The notes beneath the pieces were generated by a model. The model searched no databases and had not been told where the DNA came from. It saw only the letters and a list, made by a program, of their open reading frames with translations. DNA of 64,000 nt from Pseudomonas arsenicoxydans (GTDB lineage: Bacteria; Pseudomonadota; Gammaproteobacteria; Pseudomonadales; Pseudomonadaceae), in assembly GCF_900103875.1 (NCBI RefSeq), contig NZ_LT629705.1:6333001-6397000 (forward strand), in the 5' to 3' direction. The position numbers and the translations under genes were made by a program. This document shows positions 17,905 to 26,131 of the stretch, piece after piece. The first letter of the stretch is position 1. Every line of letters starts with the position of its first letter.

Positions 17905-17946
17905 CTATCGCAGGCAAGCCCGCTTTCACAGGGTTTGCCCGCGACG
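17905..17946. repeat. Single REP unit in the recJ-OYE gap
   Basis: TCGCTATCGCAGGCAAGCCCGCTTTCACAGGG matches the right arm of the REP doublets elsewhere but has mismatches and no clear partner. It lies just after the recJ stop codon (minus strand). Confidence 0.6.
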
Positions 17947-17949
17947 AAG

Positions 17950-19659
17950 TCAACGGGGTTCGATATGGGCAATCATCAATTGCACCGTCTCGTTCCCACG
18001 AAACTCGTTAAGGTCGAGTTTGTACGCCAGCTCGACCCACTTGATGGTCGGATTCGGCCAGATATCACGGTCGATACCAAATGCAATGCCATCGAGTTTC
18101 ACCGAGCCGCATTCGCTTTTCAGCACCACTTTGAGGTGCCGCTCGCCGACAACGCGCTGCTCGACCAATTGAAACACGCCATGAAACAGCGGTTCTGGAA
18201 AGTGCTGCCCCCAAGGTCCCGCATGGCGTAGCGCGCGGGCCAGTTCGAGGTGGAACTCTTCGACCGCCAACACCCCGTCCGACAGCAGCCGTCCGGTCAG
18301 GTCTTCTTCGCGCAATTGCCTACGCACTTCGGCGTCAAAGGCCTCGGCGAACAACGGAAAATTCGCTTCCGGCAGCGTCAACCCGGCCGCCATCGCGTGG
18401 CCGCCGTATTTGCTGATCAGGTTCGGATGCTGCGCCGCCACCACACTCAGGGCGTCGCGAATATGGAAACCCTGGACCGAACGTCCCGAGCCTTTGAGCA
18501 TGCCATCTCCCGCATCGGCAAAGGCAATTGTCGGACGGAAATAGCGCTCTTTCATACGCGAGGCGAGGATTCCGATGACACCTTGGTGCCATTCTGGATC
18601 GAACAGGCACAAGCCAAACGGCATCGACTCGACCGGCAAATCCTTGAGCTGAGCCAGCGCTTCACGCTGCATGCCCTGCTCGATGGATTTGCGGTCCTGG
18701 TTCATGCCGTCGAGCTGCACGGCCATTTCCCGCGCCAATCCTGCGTCGTCGGTGAGCAGGCATTCGATGCCCAGGCTCATGTCATCCAGGCGCCCCGCCG
18801 CATTCAGGCGCGGGCCGACAATGAAGCCCAGATCGGTCGATGTAATGCGCGCAGGTTCACGCTTGGCCACTTCGAGAATCGCCTTGATCCCCGGCCGCGC
18901 TCGCCCGGCACGAATGCGCTCCAGGCCCTGGTGCACCAGAATCCGGTTGTTGGCATCCAGCGGCACCACGTCGGCCACGCTGCCCAGCGCTACCAGGTCC
19001 AGCAATTCGCCGATGTTCGGCTGCGGTTTGCTCTCGTACCAGCCAAGGCTGCGCAAACGCGCGCGCAGCGCCATCAACACATAGAAAATCACCCCGACGC
19101 CAGCCAGTGCCTTGCTCGGAAATTCGCAGCCGGGCTGGTTCGGATTGACGATGGCATCGGCCAGCGGCAGCTCATCGCCGGGCAAGTGGTGGTCGGTGAC
19201 CAGCACCTTGAGCCCGGCCTTTTTCGCCGCCGCGACGCCTTCGACACTGGAAATGCCGTTGTCCACGGTGATCAGCAACTGTGGCGTGCGTGTCAGCGCG
19301 ACTTCGACGATTTCCGGGGTCAGGCCGTAGCCATATTCAAACCGGTTCGGCACCAGGTAATCGACACGCGCCGCGCCCAGCAGACGCAACCCCAAAACGC
19401 CCACCGTACTGGCGGTGGCGCCATCGGCGTCAAAGTCGCCGACGATCAGAATCCGCTGACGTTGTTCCAGCGCCACGACCAGCAAATCGACCGCTGCATC
19501 GATGCCTTTGAGCTGCTGGAACGGGATCAGCCGCGCCAGGCTTTTGTCCAGTTCAGCCTCCGACTGCACGCCACGCGCCGCGTACAAGCGGGTCAGCAGC
19601 GGCGGCAGATCACCGAGGAATGGCAGGGTGTCGGGCAACAGGCGAGGTTCGATGCGCAT
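17950..19659 (-). CDS. recJ: Single-stranded-DNA-specific exonuclease RecJ
   Basis: 5'-3' single-strand DNA exonuclease acting in mismatch and recombinational repair. The 569 residues carry the DHH-phosphoesterase motifs in order: DFDADGATA (motif I), DNGISS (II), TDHHLPGD (III, the DHH), and VALGSVADVVPL (IV), followed by the DHHA1 domain with GGHAMAAGLTL-type motif (KYGGHAMAAG) and a C-terminal OB domain. Length matches the family. The start MRIEPRLLPDTL is standard. It is 66 bases from yaeQ, which lies upstream on the same strand, and these two may be co-transcribed. Confidence 0.95.
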   Translation of the reverse strand: MRIEPRLLPDTLPFLGDLPPLLTRLYAARGVQSEAELDKSLARLIPFQQLKGIDAAVDLLVVALEQRQRILIVGDFDADGATASTVGVLGLRLLGAARVDYLVPNRFEYGYGLTPEIVEVALTRTPQLLITVDNGISSVEGVAAAKKAGLKVLVTDHHLPGDELPLADAIVNPNQPGCEFPSKALAGVGVIFYVLMALRARLRSLGWYESKPQPNIGELLDLVALGSVADVVPLDANNRILVHQGLERIRAGRARPGIKAILEVAKREPARITSTDLGFIVGPRLNAAGRLDDMSLGIECLLTDDAGLAREMAVQLDGMNQDRKSIEQGMQREALAQLKDLPVESMPFGLCLFDPEWHQGVIGILASRMKERYFRPTIAFADAGDGMLKGSGRSVQGFHIRDALSVVAAQHPNLISKYGGHAMAAGLTLPEANFPLFAEAFDAEVRRQLREEDLTGRLLSDGVLAVEEFHLELARALRHAGPWGQHFPEPLFHGVFQLVEQRVVGERHLKVVLKSECGSVKLDGIAFGIDRDIWPNPTIKWVELAYKLDLNEFRGNETVQLMIAHIEPR

Positions 19660-19725
19660 GGGGTGACAGGTGCTTCTCTTGAATACGTAGGATAAAACCG
19701 GACAAAGCGGACCAGCGACGAATAA

Positions 19726-20268
19726 TCAGCCGCGTTCGCCGCTCAGCCACTGCAACTGGACTTCGTGCTGACCACGGTCGTCAGTGACGAAAATCGTCCC
19801 TTCGCTGATCATCACGTCCCACTTGATAACGCGCGGCATGTCTTTGGCCAGGGTTTCCAGCACGTCTTGCGGCACAGCGGCGATGTGCACGTTTTTCAGG
19901 TTTTTGATCGCCGGGATCACTTTGGTTTCCCAGACACGCAAGCTGCCGTAGGCCAGCAGACTGGTGCGCTCGGTACGGCGCGAGCACCAGGTCAGGCGAT
20001 CGGCGTCTGGTTGACCGACTTCGATCCAGTGCAGGACACGGTCATCCAGGCTTTTTTCCCACAAGGCTGGTTCATCCACGTCCGACAGACCGCGACCGAA
20101 CGACAGCTGCTCGTTGTACCAGAAGGCGTAAGCCAGCAGCCGCACGGTCATGCGCTCTTCGGTTTCCGACGGGTGACGGGCAATGGTCTGCTTCACAGAC
20201 TCGTAGACGCTACGGTCCAGGTCGGTGAGGTTCAGTTCAAACTTGTAGGTCGTGGACGGCTGGGCCAT
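19726..20268 (-). CDS. yaeQ: YaeQ family protein
   Basis: Protein of 180 residues in the YaeQ family, which has a fold related to PD-(D/E)XK nucleases; the physiological role is unsettled. Recognisable features are KFELNLTDLDRSVYES at the N-terminus, EERMTVRLLAYAFWYN, and WIEVGQPDADRL, with acidic residues spaced like a degenerate nuclease site. A longer reading to 20301 adds MPPFLVSRSPF; the ATG at 20268 (MAQPSTTYKF) fits the family. It sits upstream of recJ on the same strand and is divergent from the CoA-transferase gene. Confidence 0.9.
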   Translation of the reverse strand: MAQPSTTYKFELNLTDLDRSVYESVKQTIARHPSETEERMTVRLLAYAFWYNEQLSFGRGLSDVDEPALWEKSLDDRVLHWIEVGQPDADRLTWCSRRTERTSLLAYGSLRVWETKVIPAIKNLKNVHIAAVPQDVLETLAKDMPRVIKWDVMISEGTIFVTDDRGQHEVQLQWLSGERG

Positions 20269-20415
20269 GAACGGGCTTCTTGATACGAGGAAAGGCGGCA
20301 AGTCTAACCGATGCAGTAGGCAATCAACGAATTGAAGGCGATCAACCTTGCTTGTCTGACGTTGGGCTATGTTAAAAGGCTATATCCCTTTACCGTTTGT
20401 CCTACAGGATCCAGC

Positions 20416-21615
20416 ATGCCGTTCACCGACAAACCGCTTTCAGGTCTTAAAGTCATTGAATTGGGCACCTTGATCGCCGGGCCTTTCGCCTCGCGCATCT
20501 GCGGTGAGTTTGGCGCCGAGGTGATCAAGATCGAGTCTCCCGACGGCGGTGATCCGTTGCGCAAATGGCGCAAGCTGTATGAAGGCACCTCGTTGTGGTG
20601 GTTTGTCCAGGCACGCAACAAGAAGTCGCTGACGCTCAACCTGAAACACCCGGACGGTCTGGCGATTCTGAAAAAGCTGCTGAGCGAAGCGGACATCCTC
20701 ATCGAGAATTTCCGCCCTGGCGTGTTGGAAAAACTCGGCTTGGGCTGGGAAGTCTTGCACGCGCTGAACCCGAAACTGGTGATGGTGCGGCTCTCGGGCT
20801 TCGGCCAGACCGGCCCGATGAAAGACCAGCCGGGTTTTGGTGCTGTCGGTGAATCCATGGGCGGTCTGCGCTACATCACCGGTTTCGAAGACCGGCCACC
20901 GGTGCGCACCGGGATTTCCATCGGTGACTCGATTGCCGCGCTGTGGGGCGTCATTGGCGCGCTGATGGCCTTGCGTCATCGCGAGGTTAACGGTGGCGAG
21001 GGCCAAGTGGTCGACGTTGCGTTGTATGAAGCGATCTTTGCCATGATGGAAAGCATGGTCCCGGAGTTTGACGTCTTCGGCTTTATCCGTGAGCGCACCG
21101 GCAACATCATGCCGGGCATCACGCCCTCCTCGATCCACACCAGCGCCGACGGCAAACATGTGCAGATCGGCGCCAATGGCGACGCAATCTTCAAGCGCTT
21201 CATGCTGATCATCGGTCGTGAAGACCTGGCCAATGACCCGGTGCTGGCCAGCAATGACGGGCGCGACAGTCGTCGTGACGAGATTTATGGCGTGATCGAT
21301 CGCTGGGTCAATTCGTTGCCACTGGACACGGTACTTGCCCAGTTGAATCAGGCCGATGTGCCGGCCAGCCGGATCTTCAGCGCAGAAGACATGTTCAGCG
21401 ACCCGCAATACCTGGCCCGTGAAATGTTCCTTCAGGCCAAGCTGCCGGATGGCAAAGACTTCAAGATGCCGGGGATCGTGCCGAAACTCTCAGAGACACC
21501 CGGCACATCGGAATGGGTCGGGCCGCAGTTGGGCGAACACAATGCGCAGGTACTGAACGATCTTGGTTATGACGAGGAACAGATCGCAAGGCTGCGTGAA
21601 GACGGGGCCATCTAA
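20416..21615 (+). CDS. CaiB/BaiF family (class III) CoA-transferase
   Basis: Transfers CoA between carboxylic acids via a covalent aspartyl-CoA intermediate. The 399 residues cover the whole family III fold: an opening PLSGLKVIELGTLIAGPFA, NKKSLTLNLKHPDG, ENFRPGVLEKLGLG, and the predicted catalytic Asp171 in SIGDSIAAL. The start is the ATG at 20416; an in-frame extension to 20332 has no support. The substrate cannot be inferred. Its 3' end overlaps by 20 bases the start of a TIGR02285-like periplasmic protein gene, whose function seems unrelated. Confidence 0.88.
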   Translation: MPFTDKPLSGLKVIELGTLIAGPFASRICGEFGAEVIKIESPDGGDPLRKWRKLYEGTSLWWFVQARNKKSLTLNLKHPDGLAILKKLLSEADILIENFRPGVLEKLGLGWEVLHALNPKLVMVRLSGFGQTGPMKDQPGFGAVGESMGGLRYITGFEDRPPVRTGISIGDSIAALWGVIGALMALRHREVNGGEGQVVDVALYEAIFAMMESMVPEFDVFGFIRERTGNIMPGITPSSIHTSADGKHVQIGANGDAIFKRFMLIIGREDLANDPVLASNDGRDSRRDEIYGVIDRWVNSLPLDTVLAQLNQADVPASRIFSAEDMFSDPQYLAREMFLQAKLPDGKDFKMPGIVPKLSETPGTSEWVGPQLGEHNAQVLNDLGYDEEQIARLREDGAI

Positions 21616-22522
21616 GCTGAAGCGCCTGCTTTCATCAGCCAGTCACAACACCCGCCACTGGTGCGCAGTGGCGGTTGTCGGGCTATCGGCCGGGTTGGCA
21701 TCCCCGGTCTGGGCACAGCCTAAAGAGACGCTGATCTGGTTGCTGCGCGATTTGCCGCCAACGATGATCCTTGAAGGGCCGAAAAAAGGTCAGGGGATCA
21801 TCGATCATATGTTGCCGCTGTTGATCGCCGGCATGCCGCAATACGAGCACACGCTGATGCGGGTCAATCGCGCCCGGGCCATGCAAATGCTCCACGAAGA
21901 ATCGTTTACCTGCGATCCCTCCCTGGTCTGGACCAAGGAGCGGGAACAATGGATTACGTTCTCGATTCCGGCCTTCCGTGCCGTGAGTAACGGGCTTGTC
22001 GTGCGCAAGGAAGATCGATCTGTGCTTGAGCCGTTTTTGATAGATGGAGAAGTCGATCTGGCGGCGCTGCTGGTCAATGGGCAAAAGAAAGTCGGCGTGG
22101 TGGCCGAGCGCAGTTACGGTGAGGTGCTCGACACACTGCTCAAACAGGCACCGGACGGCGCCCTGACGCCTCACTACGGCAACGACGCCCTGGGCAGTCT
22201 GTTGCAGATGCAGCGTCTGGGCCGATTGCAGGTGGTGCTGGGTTACTGGCCAGAAATCCGCTACCAGGCCCATCAAGCGAACATCGCCGATGACGAGCTG
22301 GCGTTTTATCCGATCAAGGGCACTGGCAAGTACCTGTCCGGGTACATCGGTTGCTCCAGTACCCCCCAGGGCCGCAAGGCTATCAGCGAAATAAATCAGC
22401 TGTTGCGCACCTTGCCTCACGAGGGACTGGACCGGTTGTATGCCGACTGGCTCGATCCGCAAAGGCGTAAGGATTACCTGGAGGAAACCAAGGCGTTTTT
22501 CGAACATCAAGCCGGGGAGTGA
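21596..22522 (+). CDS. Periplasmic substrate-binding-like protein, TIGR02285 family
   Basis: Exported protein of 308 residues related to type 2 periplasmic-binding domains (TIGR02285 group), function unknown. After a positively charged N-terminus a hydrophobic stretch (WCAVAVVGLSAGLASPVWA) forms a signal peptide with cleavage near residue 38. The mature protein starts KETLIWLLRDLPP and contains the single-domain binding-protein pattern, with Cys residues at about 107 and 255. The start is GTG at 21596, with AAGG six bases upstream; an ATG farther upstream would lie well inside the CoA-transferase gene. The overlap with the upstream gene suggests coupled translation. A possible terminator hairpin follows at 22541. 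Confidence 0.75.
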   Translation: MKTGPSKLKRLLSSASHNTRHWCAVAVVGLSAGLASPVWAQPKETLIWLLRDLPPTMILEGPKKGQGIIDHMLPLLIAGMPQYEHTLMRVNRARAMQMLHEESFTCDPSLVWTKEREQWITFSIPAFRAVSNGLVVRKEDRSVLEPFLIDGEVDLAALLVNGQKKVGVVAERSYGEVLDTLLKQAPDGALTPHYGNDALGSLLQMQRLGRLQVVLGYWPEIRYQAHQANIADDELAFYPIKGTGKYLSGYIGCSSTPQGRKAISEINQLLRTLPHEGLDRLYADWLDPQRRKDYLEETKAFFEHQAGE

Positions 22523-22540
22523 CAAATCGCAGGCAAAAGA

Positions 22541-22572
22541 AACCCCGAGAAGTGGGGAGACGACTCGGGGTT
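22541..22572. terminator. Intrinsic terminator, mainly minus-strand
   Basis: AACCCCGAG...CTCGGGGTT stem with a 14-base loop. On the minus strand it is followed by TTCTTTT, so it terminates the DUF3509 transcript; on the plus strand the T-run is absent. Confidence 0.7.
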
Positions 22573-22691
22573 AAACGTGGCCTACATAAAGACCAGTGGC
22601 AGCAAGCTACAAGCACCGGAGCACAATGCTTGATCCTGCTGTTACATGGTCTGACGACCTCAGCGCAGGAAGGTTCCCACAAAAAAACAAT

Positions 22692-22979
22692 TCAATTGCG
22701 GCTGGCCAGGATCTTGTCCTGAGCCGCATTGCGCAATGCCGCGATTACACAGGGCTCCAGCCGCCCCTCGGCAATCAGCAGATCGCGGTGCAAACCATCG
22801 ACCACATCGGTCAGCTGGCGTTTATCGGCCAACTGGGCCTGGTTGAACAGCCGTTCGACCATGATCGCGCCGGTCGTACTCTTCAGCGTCACCAGGCATT
22901 CGCCATGCACGCCCGAGGGAGTCAGCGTGACCTGATACGGGCTCAGCGCCTCACCAAGCAATAGACTGATACTTTCCAT
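22692..22979 (-). CDS. DUF3509 family protein
   Basis: Small protein of 95 residues, Pseudomonas-type DUF3509, function unknown. Features are MESISLLLGEAL, a run of beta-strands (YQVTLTPSGVHGECLVTL), and a basic helical tail (RRD/LHRDLLIAEGRLEPCV). A reading from the GTG at 22991 adds MVIE; the ATG at 22979 with GGTGA five bases upstream is preferred. Homologues occur in several copies per Pseudomonas genome. It follows the truncated BvgS-like sensor gene on the same strand but has its own gap of 160 bases. Confidence 0.75.
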   Translation of the reverse strand: MESISLLLGEALSPYQVTLTPSGVHGECLVTLKSTTGAIMVERLFNQAQLADKRQLTDVVDGLHRDLLIAEGRLEPCVIAALRNAAQDKILASRN

Positions 22980-23140
22980 CTCGATCACCACTCAATAGTC
23001 CGAAAACAAAGTGCCTGGGGCCTGTCTACAATAAGTGACCACTGGCCCGAGAAGAAAGTTCTGAATTCCAACTGCAGGCGCATCGGCGTCTCTGGTCGAA
23101 AGAGCATGCACGTCAAAGATGACAGAGCAAAAACAACGCG

Positions 23141-24496
23141 TCACATTGATGTCGTGCGCCGACCGATATCGGTCCACCCCCCCAGCAACCCGCGCAGTTG
23201 GCCGTCGGCGCCATAGAACGGCACCGTCCACTGGTAAATATCGCGAACCCCGTTGTTGAACATCAATTTGCGCTCACTGAAGCGCGGCTTTCGATTCTCA
23301 AGCTGGGCCATGAACTCGGCGTGCAACAGCGCTGCGGTTGCCTTGGGCAAGACATCGAGTTCAATCAGTTGCCTTCCCTGAATCTGATCGAAACGAGTAC
23401 CGAGCCCTTCCTCGTAGCTCTTGTTGCACATGATCAAACGCCCTTCCAGATCACGCACGAACATCGGATCGGGCATTGCGTCCATCAAGGCATTCTGGAA
23501 AGACAGTTGATCACCGAGGTTTTTTTCCGCGACGGTACGCTGTTTGATCAGCGCCGCGAGCCGGCGATTCCAGAGCAAGGAAAGCAGGCCGAACAGGCTG
23601 ATGACGAACATGCCCCAACAGAACCATTGAGACATCTGCGGCCAGCGAGAGGCAGGCTCGACGGGGGCTACCCCTCTAAGCCATTTGAGGCGAATGGCGC
23701 GCAATTCGGCCGCAGGAAACGCCTCAAGTGCCTTGTTGAGAATGCTCAACAACAGCGGCTGACCCTGGCGGACCGCAAGGTGATCAGCCTCCCACTTACC
23801 CTCTACCGCACGCCCGACCTTCAGTTGCCCCAAGGGATAGAGCTGCGCACCGATTTCATTTTCGATGGTGGCGTAAGCGTCACCGCTTTCAACCAGCGCC
23901 CTGGCTTCGGCGTAGGTTTTGACCGAGCGCAATTCGATCGCCGGGTAGTCGCGGCGAATAGTGTCTTCGAGTGCATGGCGCGCGGGTAGCACCAACACTT
24001 TTTCCGTCAACTGATCGAGCGAACGCACGACTGGCGCATCGGCCCGCCCGACAAATACCCACCCGGCGCCACCGAAGGCATGACTGAAATCCAGAAAAGT
24101 CTTGCGATCGTCATTCATTGCCAGGGTTGTACTCATGTCCGCTTCGCCACTTTCCAGACGCCCGAGCATCTGATCAGTAGAAAACGATTCTTCGTGTACA
24201 AACCGCAAGCCTGTCATGGCCGTGATGTGATTAAGCAAATCGTTGTTCAGACCACTCCATCGACCGTGCTCATCCTTGAACAGATACAACGGATACTGCA
24301 CCGATGCGACGATGACTTGCGGGTGCTCGGCGAGCCATGCCAATTCATCGGCATCCAGCTCGATGGTTGCACCGACTCTCGCGCCCTTGGGCTCGGCAGT
24401 CGTAAGTTGCGCTGCCGCCGCCCCATGAGCAAAGCTCAGGGCAGCGATCAAAAACATCCAGCACGCGGCTGGTTTGAACCCTCTGAAAAACAGCAT
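23141..24496 (-). CDS. BvgS/EvgS-like sensor protein ending after the PAS domain (no kinase)
   Basis: Membrane protein of 451 residues. A signal or anchor segment (MLFFRGFKPAACWMFLIAALSF) is followed by one periplasmic type 2 binding domain (about residues 45-265: ELAWLAEHPQVIVASVQYPL, GEADMSTTLAMN), a membrane helix near 285-305, a short coiled linker (LAALIKQRTVAEKNLG) and a PAS domain (ALMDAMPDPMFVRDLEGRLI to GLLGGWTDIG). In BvgS the HisKA and ATPase domains would follow; here the frame stops nine residues later at SM. No kinase fragment is seen downstream, so the output domain appears lost or never present. The start at 24496 fits the signal peptide; an earlier ATG at 24517 is possible. 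Confidence 0.8.
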   Translation of the reverse strand: MLFFRGFKPAACWMFLIAALSFAHGAAAAQLTTAEPKGARVGATIELDADELAWLAEHPQVIVASVQYPLYLFKDEHGRWSGLNNDLLNHITAMTGLRFVHEESFSTDQMLGRLESGEADMSTTLAMNDDRKTFLDFSHAFGGAGWVFVGRADAPVVRSLDQLTEKVLVLPARHALEDTIRRDYPAIELRSVKTYAEARALVESGDAYATIENEIGAQLYPLGQLKVGRAVEGKWEADHLAVRQGQPLLLSILNKALEAFPAAELRAIRLKWLRGVAPVEPASRWPQMSQWFCWGMFVISLFGLLSLLWNRRLAALIKQRTVAEKNLGDQLSFQNALMDAMPDPMFVRDLEGRLIMCNKSYEEGLGTRFDQIQGRQLIELDVLPKATAALLHAEFMAQLENRKPRFSERKLMFNNGVRDIYQWTVPFYGADGQLRGLLGGWTDIGRRTTSM

Positions 24497-24571
24497 TGCC
24501 ACTTCCTTCGCGATCAAATCGCCCGTCCTTCCTGGGGCGAAAACCCGACAAGTGTGGCATGCAGAAATGAG

Positions 24572-24595
24572 AAAGCCCGTCAGCAGACGGGCTTC
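24572..24595 (-). terminator. Terminator of the hom-thrC transcript
   Basis: On the minus strand AAGCCCGTCTGCTGACGGGCTTT forms an eight-bp stem with a T-run, 22 bases after the thrC stop codon. Confidence 0.8.
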
Positions 24596-24617
24596 AAAAT
24601 GTGACAGCGTTTACCGG

Positions 24618-26027
24618 TTACAGAGGCTTGCCGCGGTTGCCATGCTGGCTGACAAAGGCCTGCACGGCTTTCAGATCGTTCGGCAACACGGTGCAACGCT
24701 CGTCTCGCTCAAACAAATCAGAAAGATGTGCAGGTAGCTCAAGCGCTTTTCCTACACCAGCTTTCTCCACTGCATCCGGGAATTTGACCGGATGGGCGGT
24801 GCCCAGGATCACCATTGGAATATCCAGGCTGCGGCGGCATTCGCGCGCTGCTTTCACGCCGATGGCGGTGTGCGGATCCAGCAGCTCACCGGTTTGTTCG
24901 TAGACTTCAGCGATGGTTTCGCAGGTTTGCGCGTCGTCCACGGCCAGCGAATCGAACAACTTGCGTGCTTCGGTCCAGCGTTCCTGTTCAACGCTGAAAC
25001 CGCCGCCCTGCTTGAAGGTGTCCATCAGGCCGGCAATGGCTGCGCCGTTGCGACCGTGCAGATCGAACAGCAGGCGTTCGAAGTTCGACGACACCATGAT
25101 GTCCATCGACGGCGACAGCGTGGCGTGCAGGGTTTCCTTGACGTACTGGTTGCCGCTCATGAAGCGGTGCAGGATGTCGTTGCGGTTGGTGGCGACGATC
25201 AACTGGTTGATCGGCAGGCCCATGTTGCGCGCCAGGTAACCGGCGAAGATGTCGCCGAAGTTGCCGGTCGGCACCGAGAACGACACCGAGCGCGCCGGGC
25301 CACCCAACTGCAGGGCTGCGTGGAAGTAGTAAACGATCTGGGCCATGATCCGCGCCCAGTTGATCGAGTTCACCGCGACCAGACGCGTGCCTTTGAGGAA
25401 GCTCTGGTCGGCGAAGCTGTTCTTGACCATTTCCTGGCAGTCATCGAAGTTGCCTTCGATGGCGATGTTGTGGATGTTCTCGCCGAAGATGGTGGTCATC
25501 TGACGACGCTGCACTTCGGACACGCGGTTGTGCGGGTGCAGGATGAAGATGTCGACGTTTTCGCAGTGCTTGCAGCCTTCGATGGCGGCCGAACCGGTAT
25601 CGCCGGATGTAGCGCCAACGATCACCACGCGCTCACCGCGTTTAGCCAGCACGTAGTCAAGCAGACGACCGAGCAGTTGCAGGGCGAAGTCCTTGAACGC
25701 CAGGGTCGGGCCGTGGAACAGCTCCAGCACCCATTCATTGCCGTTCAGCTGACGCAACGGAGCGATGGCGTTGTGCGAGAACACGCCGTAGGTTTCTTCC
25801 AGAATCTTTTTGAAGTCGGCGTCAGGAATGCTGCCGGTCACGAACGGGCGCATCACCCGGAAGGCCAGCTCGTGGTACGGCAGGCCGGCCCAGGAAGCGA
25901 TTTCTTCCTGGGTGAAGCGTGGCAGGTTTTCCGGCACGTACAGGCCGCCGTCAGTGGCCAGACCGGCCAGCAGGACGTCTTCGAAATTCAGGGCCGGTGC
26001 CTGGCCGCGGGTACTGATATAACGCAT
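24618..26027 (-). CDS. thrC: Threonine synthase
   Basis: PLP-dependent conversion of O-phosphohomoserine to threonine. It has 469 residues. The N-terminus MRYISTRGQAPALNFEDVLLAGL is family-typical, the PLP-lysine motif is visible as ELFHGPTLAFKDFALQ, and the phosphate-binding loop as VGATSGDTGSAAI. Length corresponds to the longer fungal/proteobacterial branch (about 465 residues). It lies downstream of hom on the minus strand, with a repeat-filled 104-base gap between them, and ends at a terminator. Confidence 0.96.
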   Translation of the reverse strand: MRYISTRGQAPALNFEDVLLAGLATDGGLYVPENLPRFTQEEIASWAGLPYHELAFRVMRPFVTGSIPDADFKKILEETYGVFSHNAIAPLRQLNGNEWVLELFHGPTLAFKDFALQLLGRLLDYVLAKRGERVVIVGATSGDTGSAAIEGCKHCENVDIFILHPHNRVSEVQRRQMTTIFGENIHNIAIEGNFDDCQEMVKNSFADQSFLKGTRLVAVNSINWARIMAQIVYYFHAALQLGGPARSVSFSVPTGNFGDIFAGYLARNMGLPINQLIVATNRNDILHRFMSGNQYVKETLHATLSPSMDIMVSSNFERLLFDLHGRNGAAIAGLMDTFKQGGGFSVEQERWTEARKLFDSLAVDDAQTCETIAEVYEQTGELLDPHTAIGVKAARECRRSLDIPMVILGTAHPVKFPDAVEKAGVGKALELPAHLSDLFERDERCTVLPNDLKAVQAFVSQHGNRGKPL

Positions 26028-26046
26028 AAGAGCAAACCTTCGGTTT

Positions 26047-26127
26047 TGGCTTCAAGCCGCAAGCTACAAGCTACAAGTGAACGGCGCTTTGCTCTCACTT
26101 GCAGCTTGAAGCCTGAAGCTTGCAGCT
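26047..26127. repeat. Inverted repeat element between hom and thrC
   Basis: GCTTCAAGCCGCAAGCTACAAG, with an internal tandem CAAGCTA, faces TTGCAGCTTGAAGC and CTGAAGCTTGCAGC. The arms can pair imperfectly and fill almost all of the 104-base gap between the two threonine genes. It belongs to a Pseudomonas repeat family with an AAGCTTGCAGCTTGAAG-like core. Confidence 0.7.
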
Positions 26128-26131
26128 GCTG

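Noticed and set aside
18250..19695. 481-residue open frame opposite recJ
   Set aside because: Antisense to intact recJ motifs; no domain.
22992..23231. 79-residue ORF after the truncated BvgS-like gene, possible kinase remnant
   Set aside because: Its sequence shows no His-kinase or ATPase motif (no H-box, N-box or G-box), so it does not support a simple frameshift.
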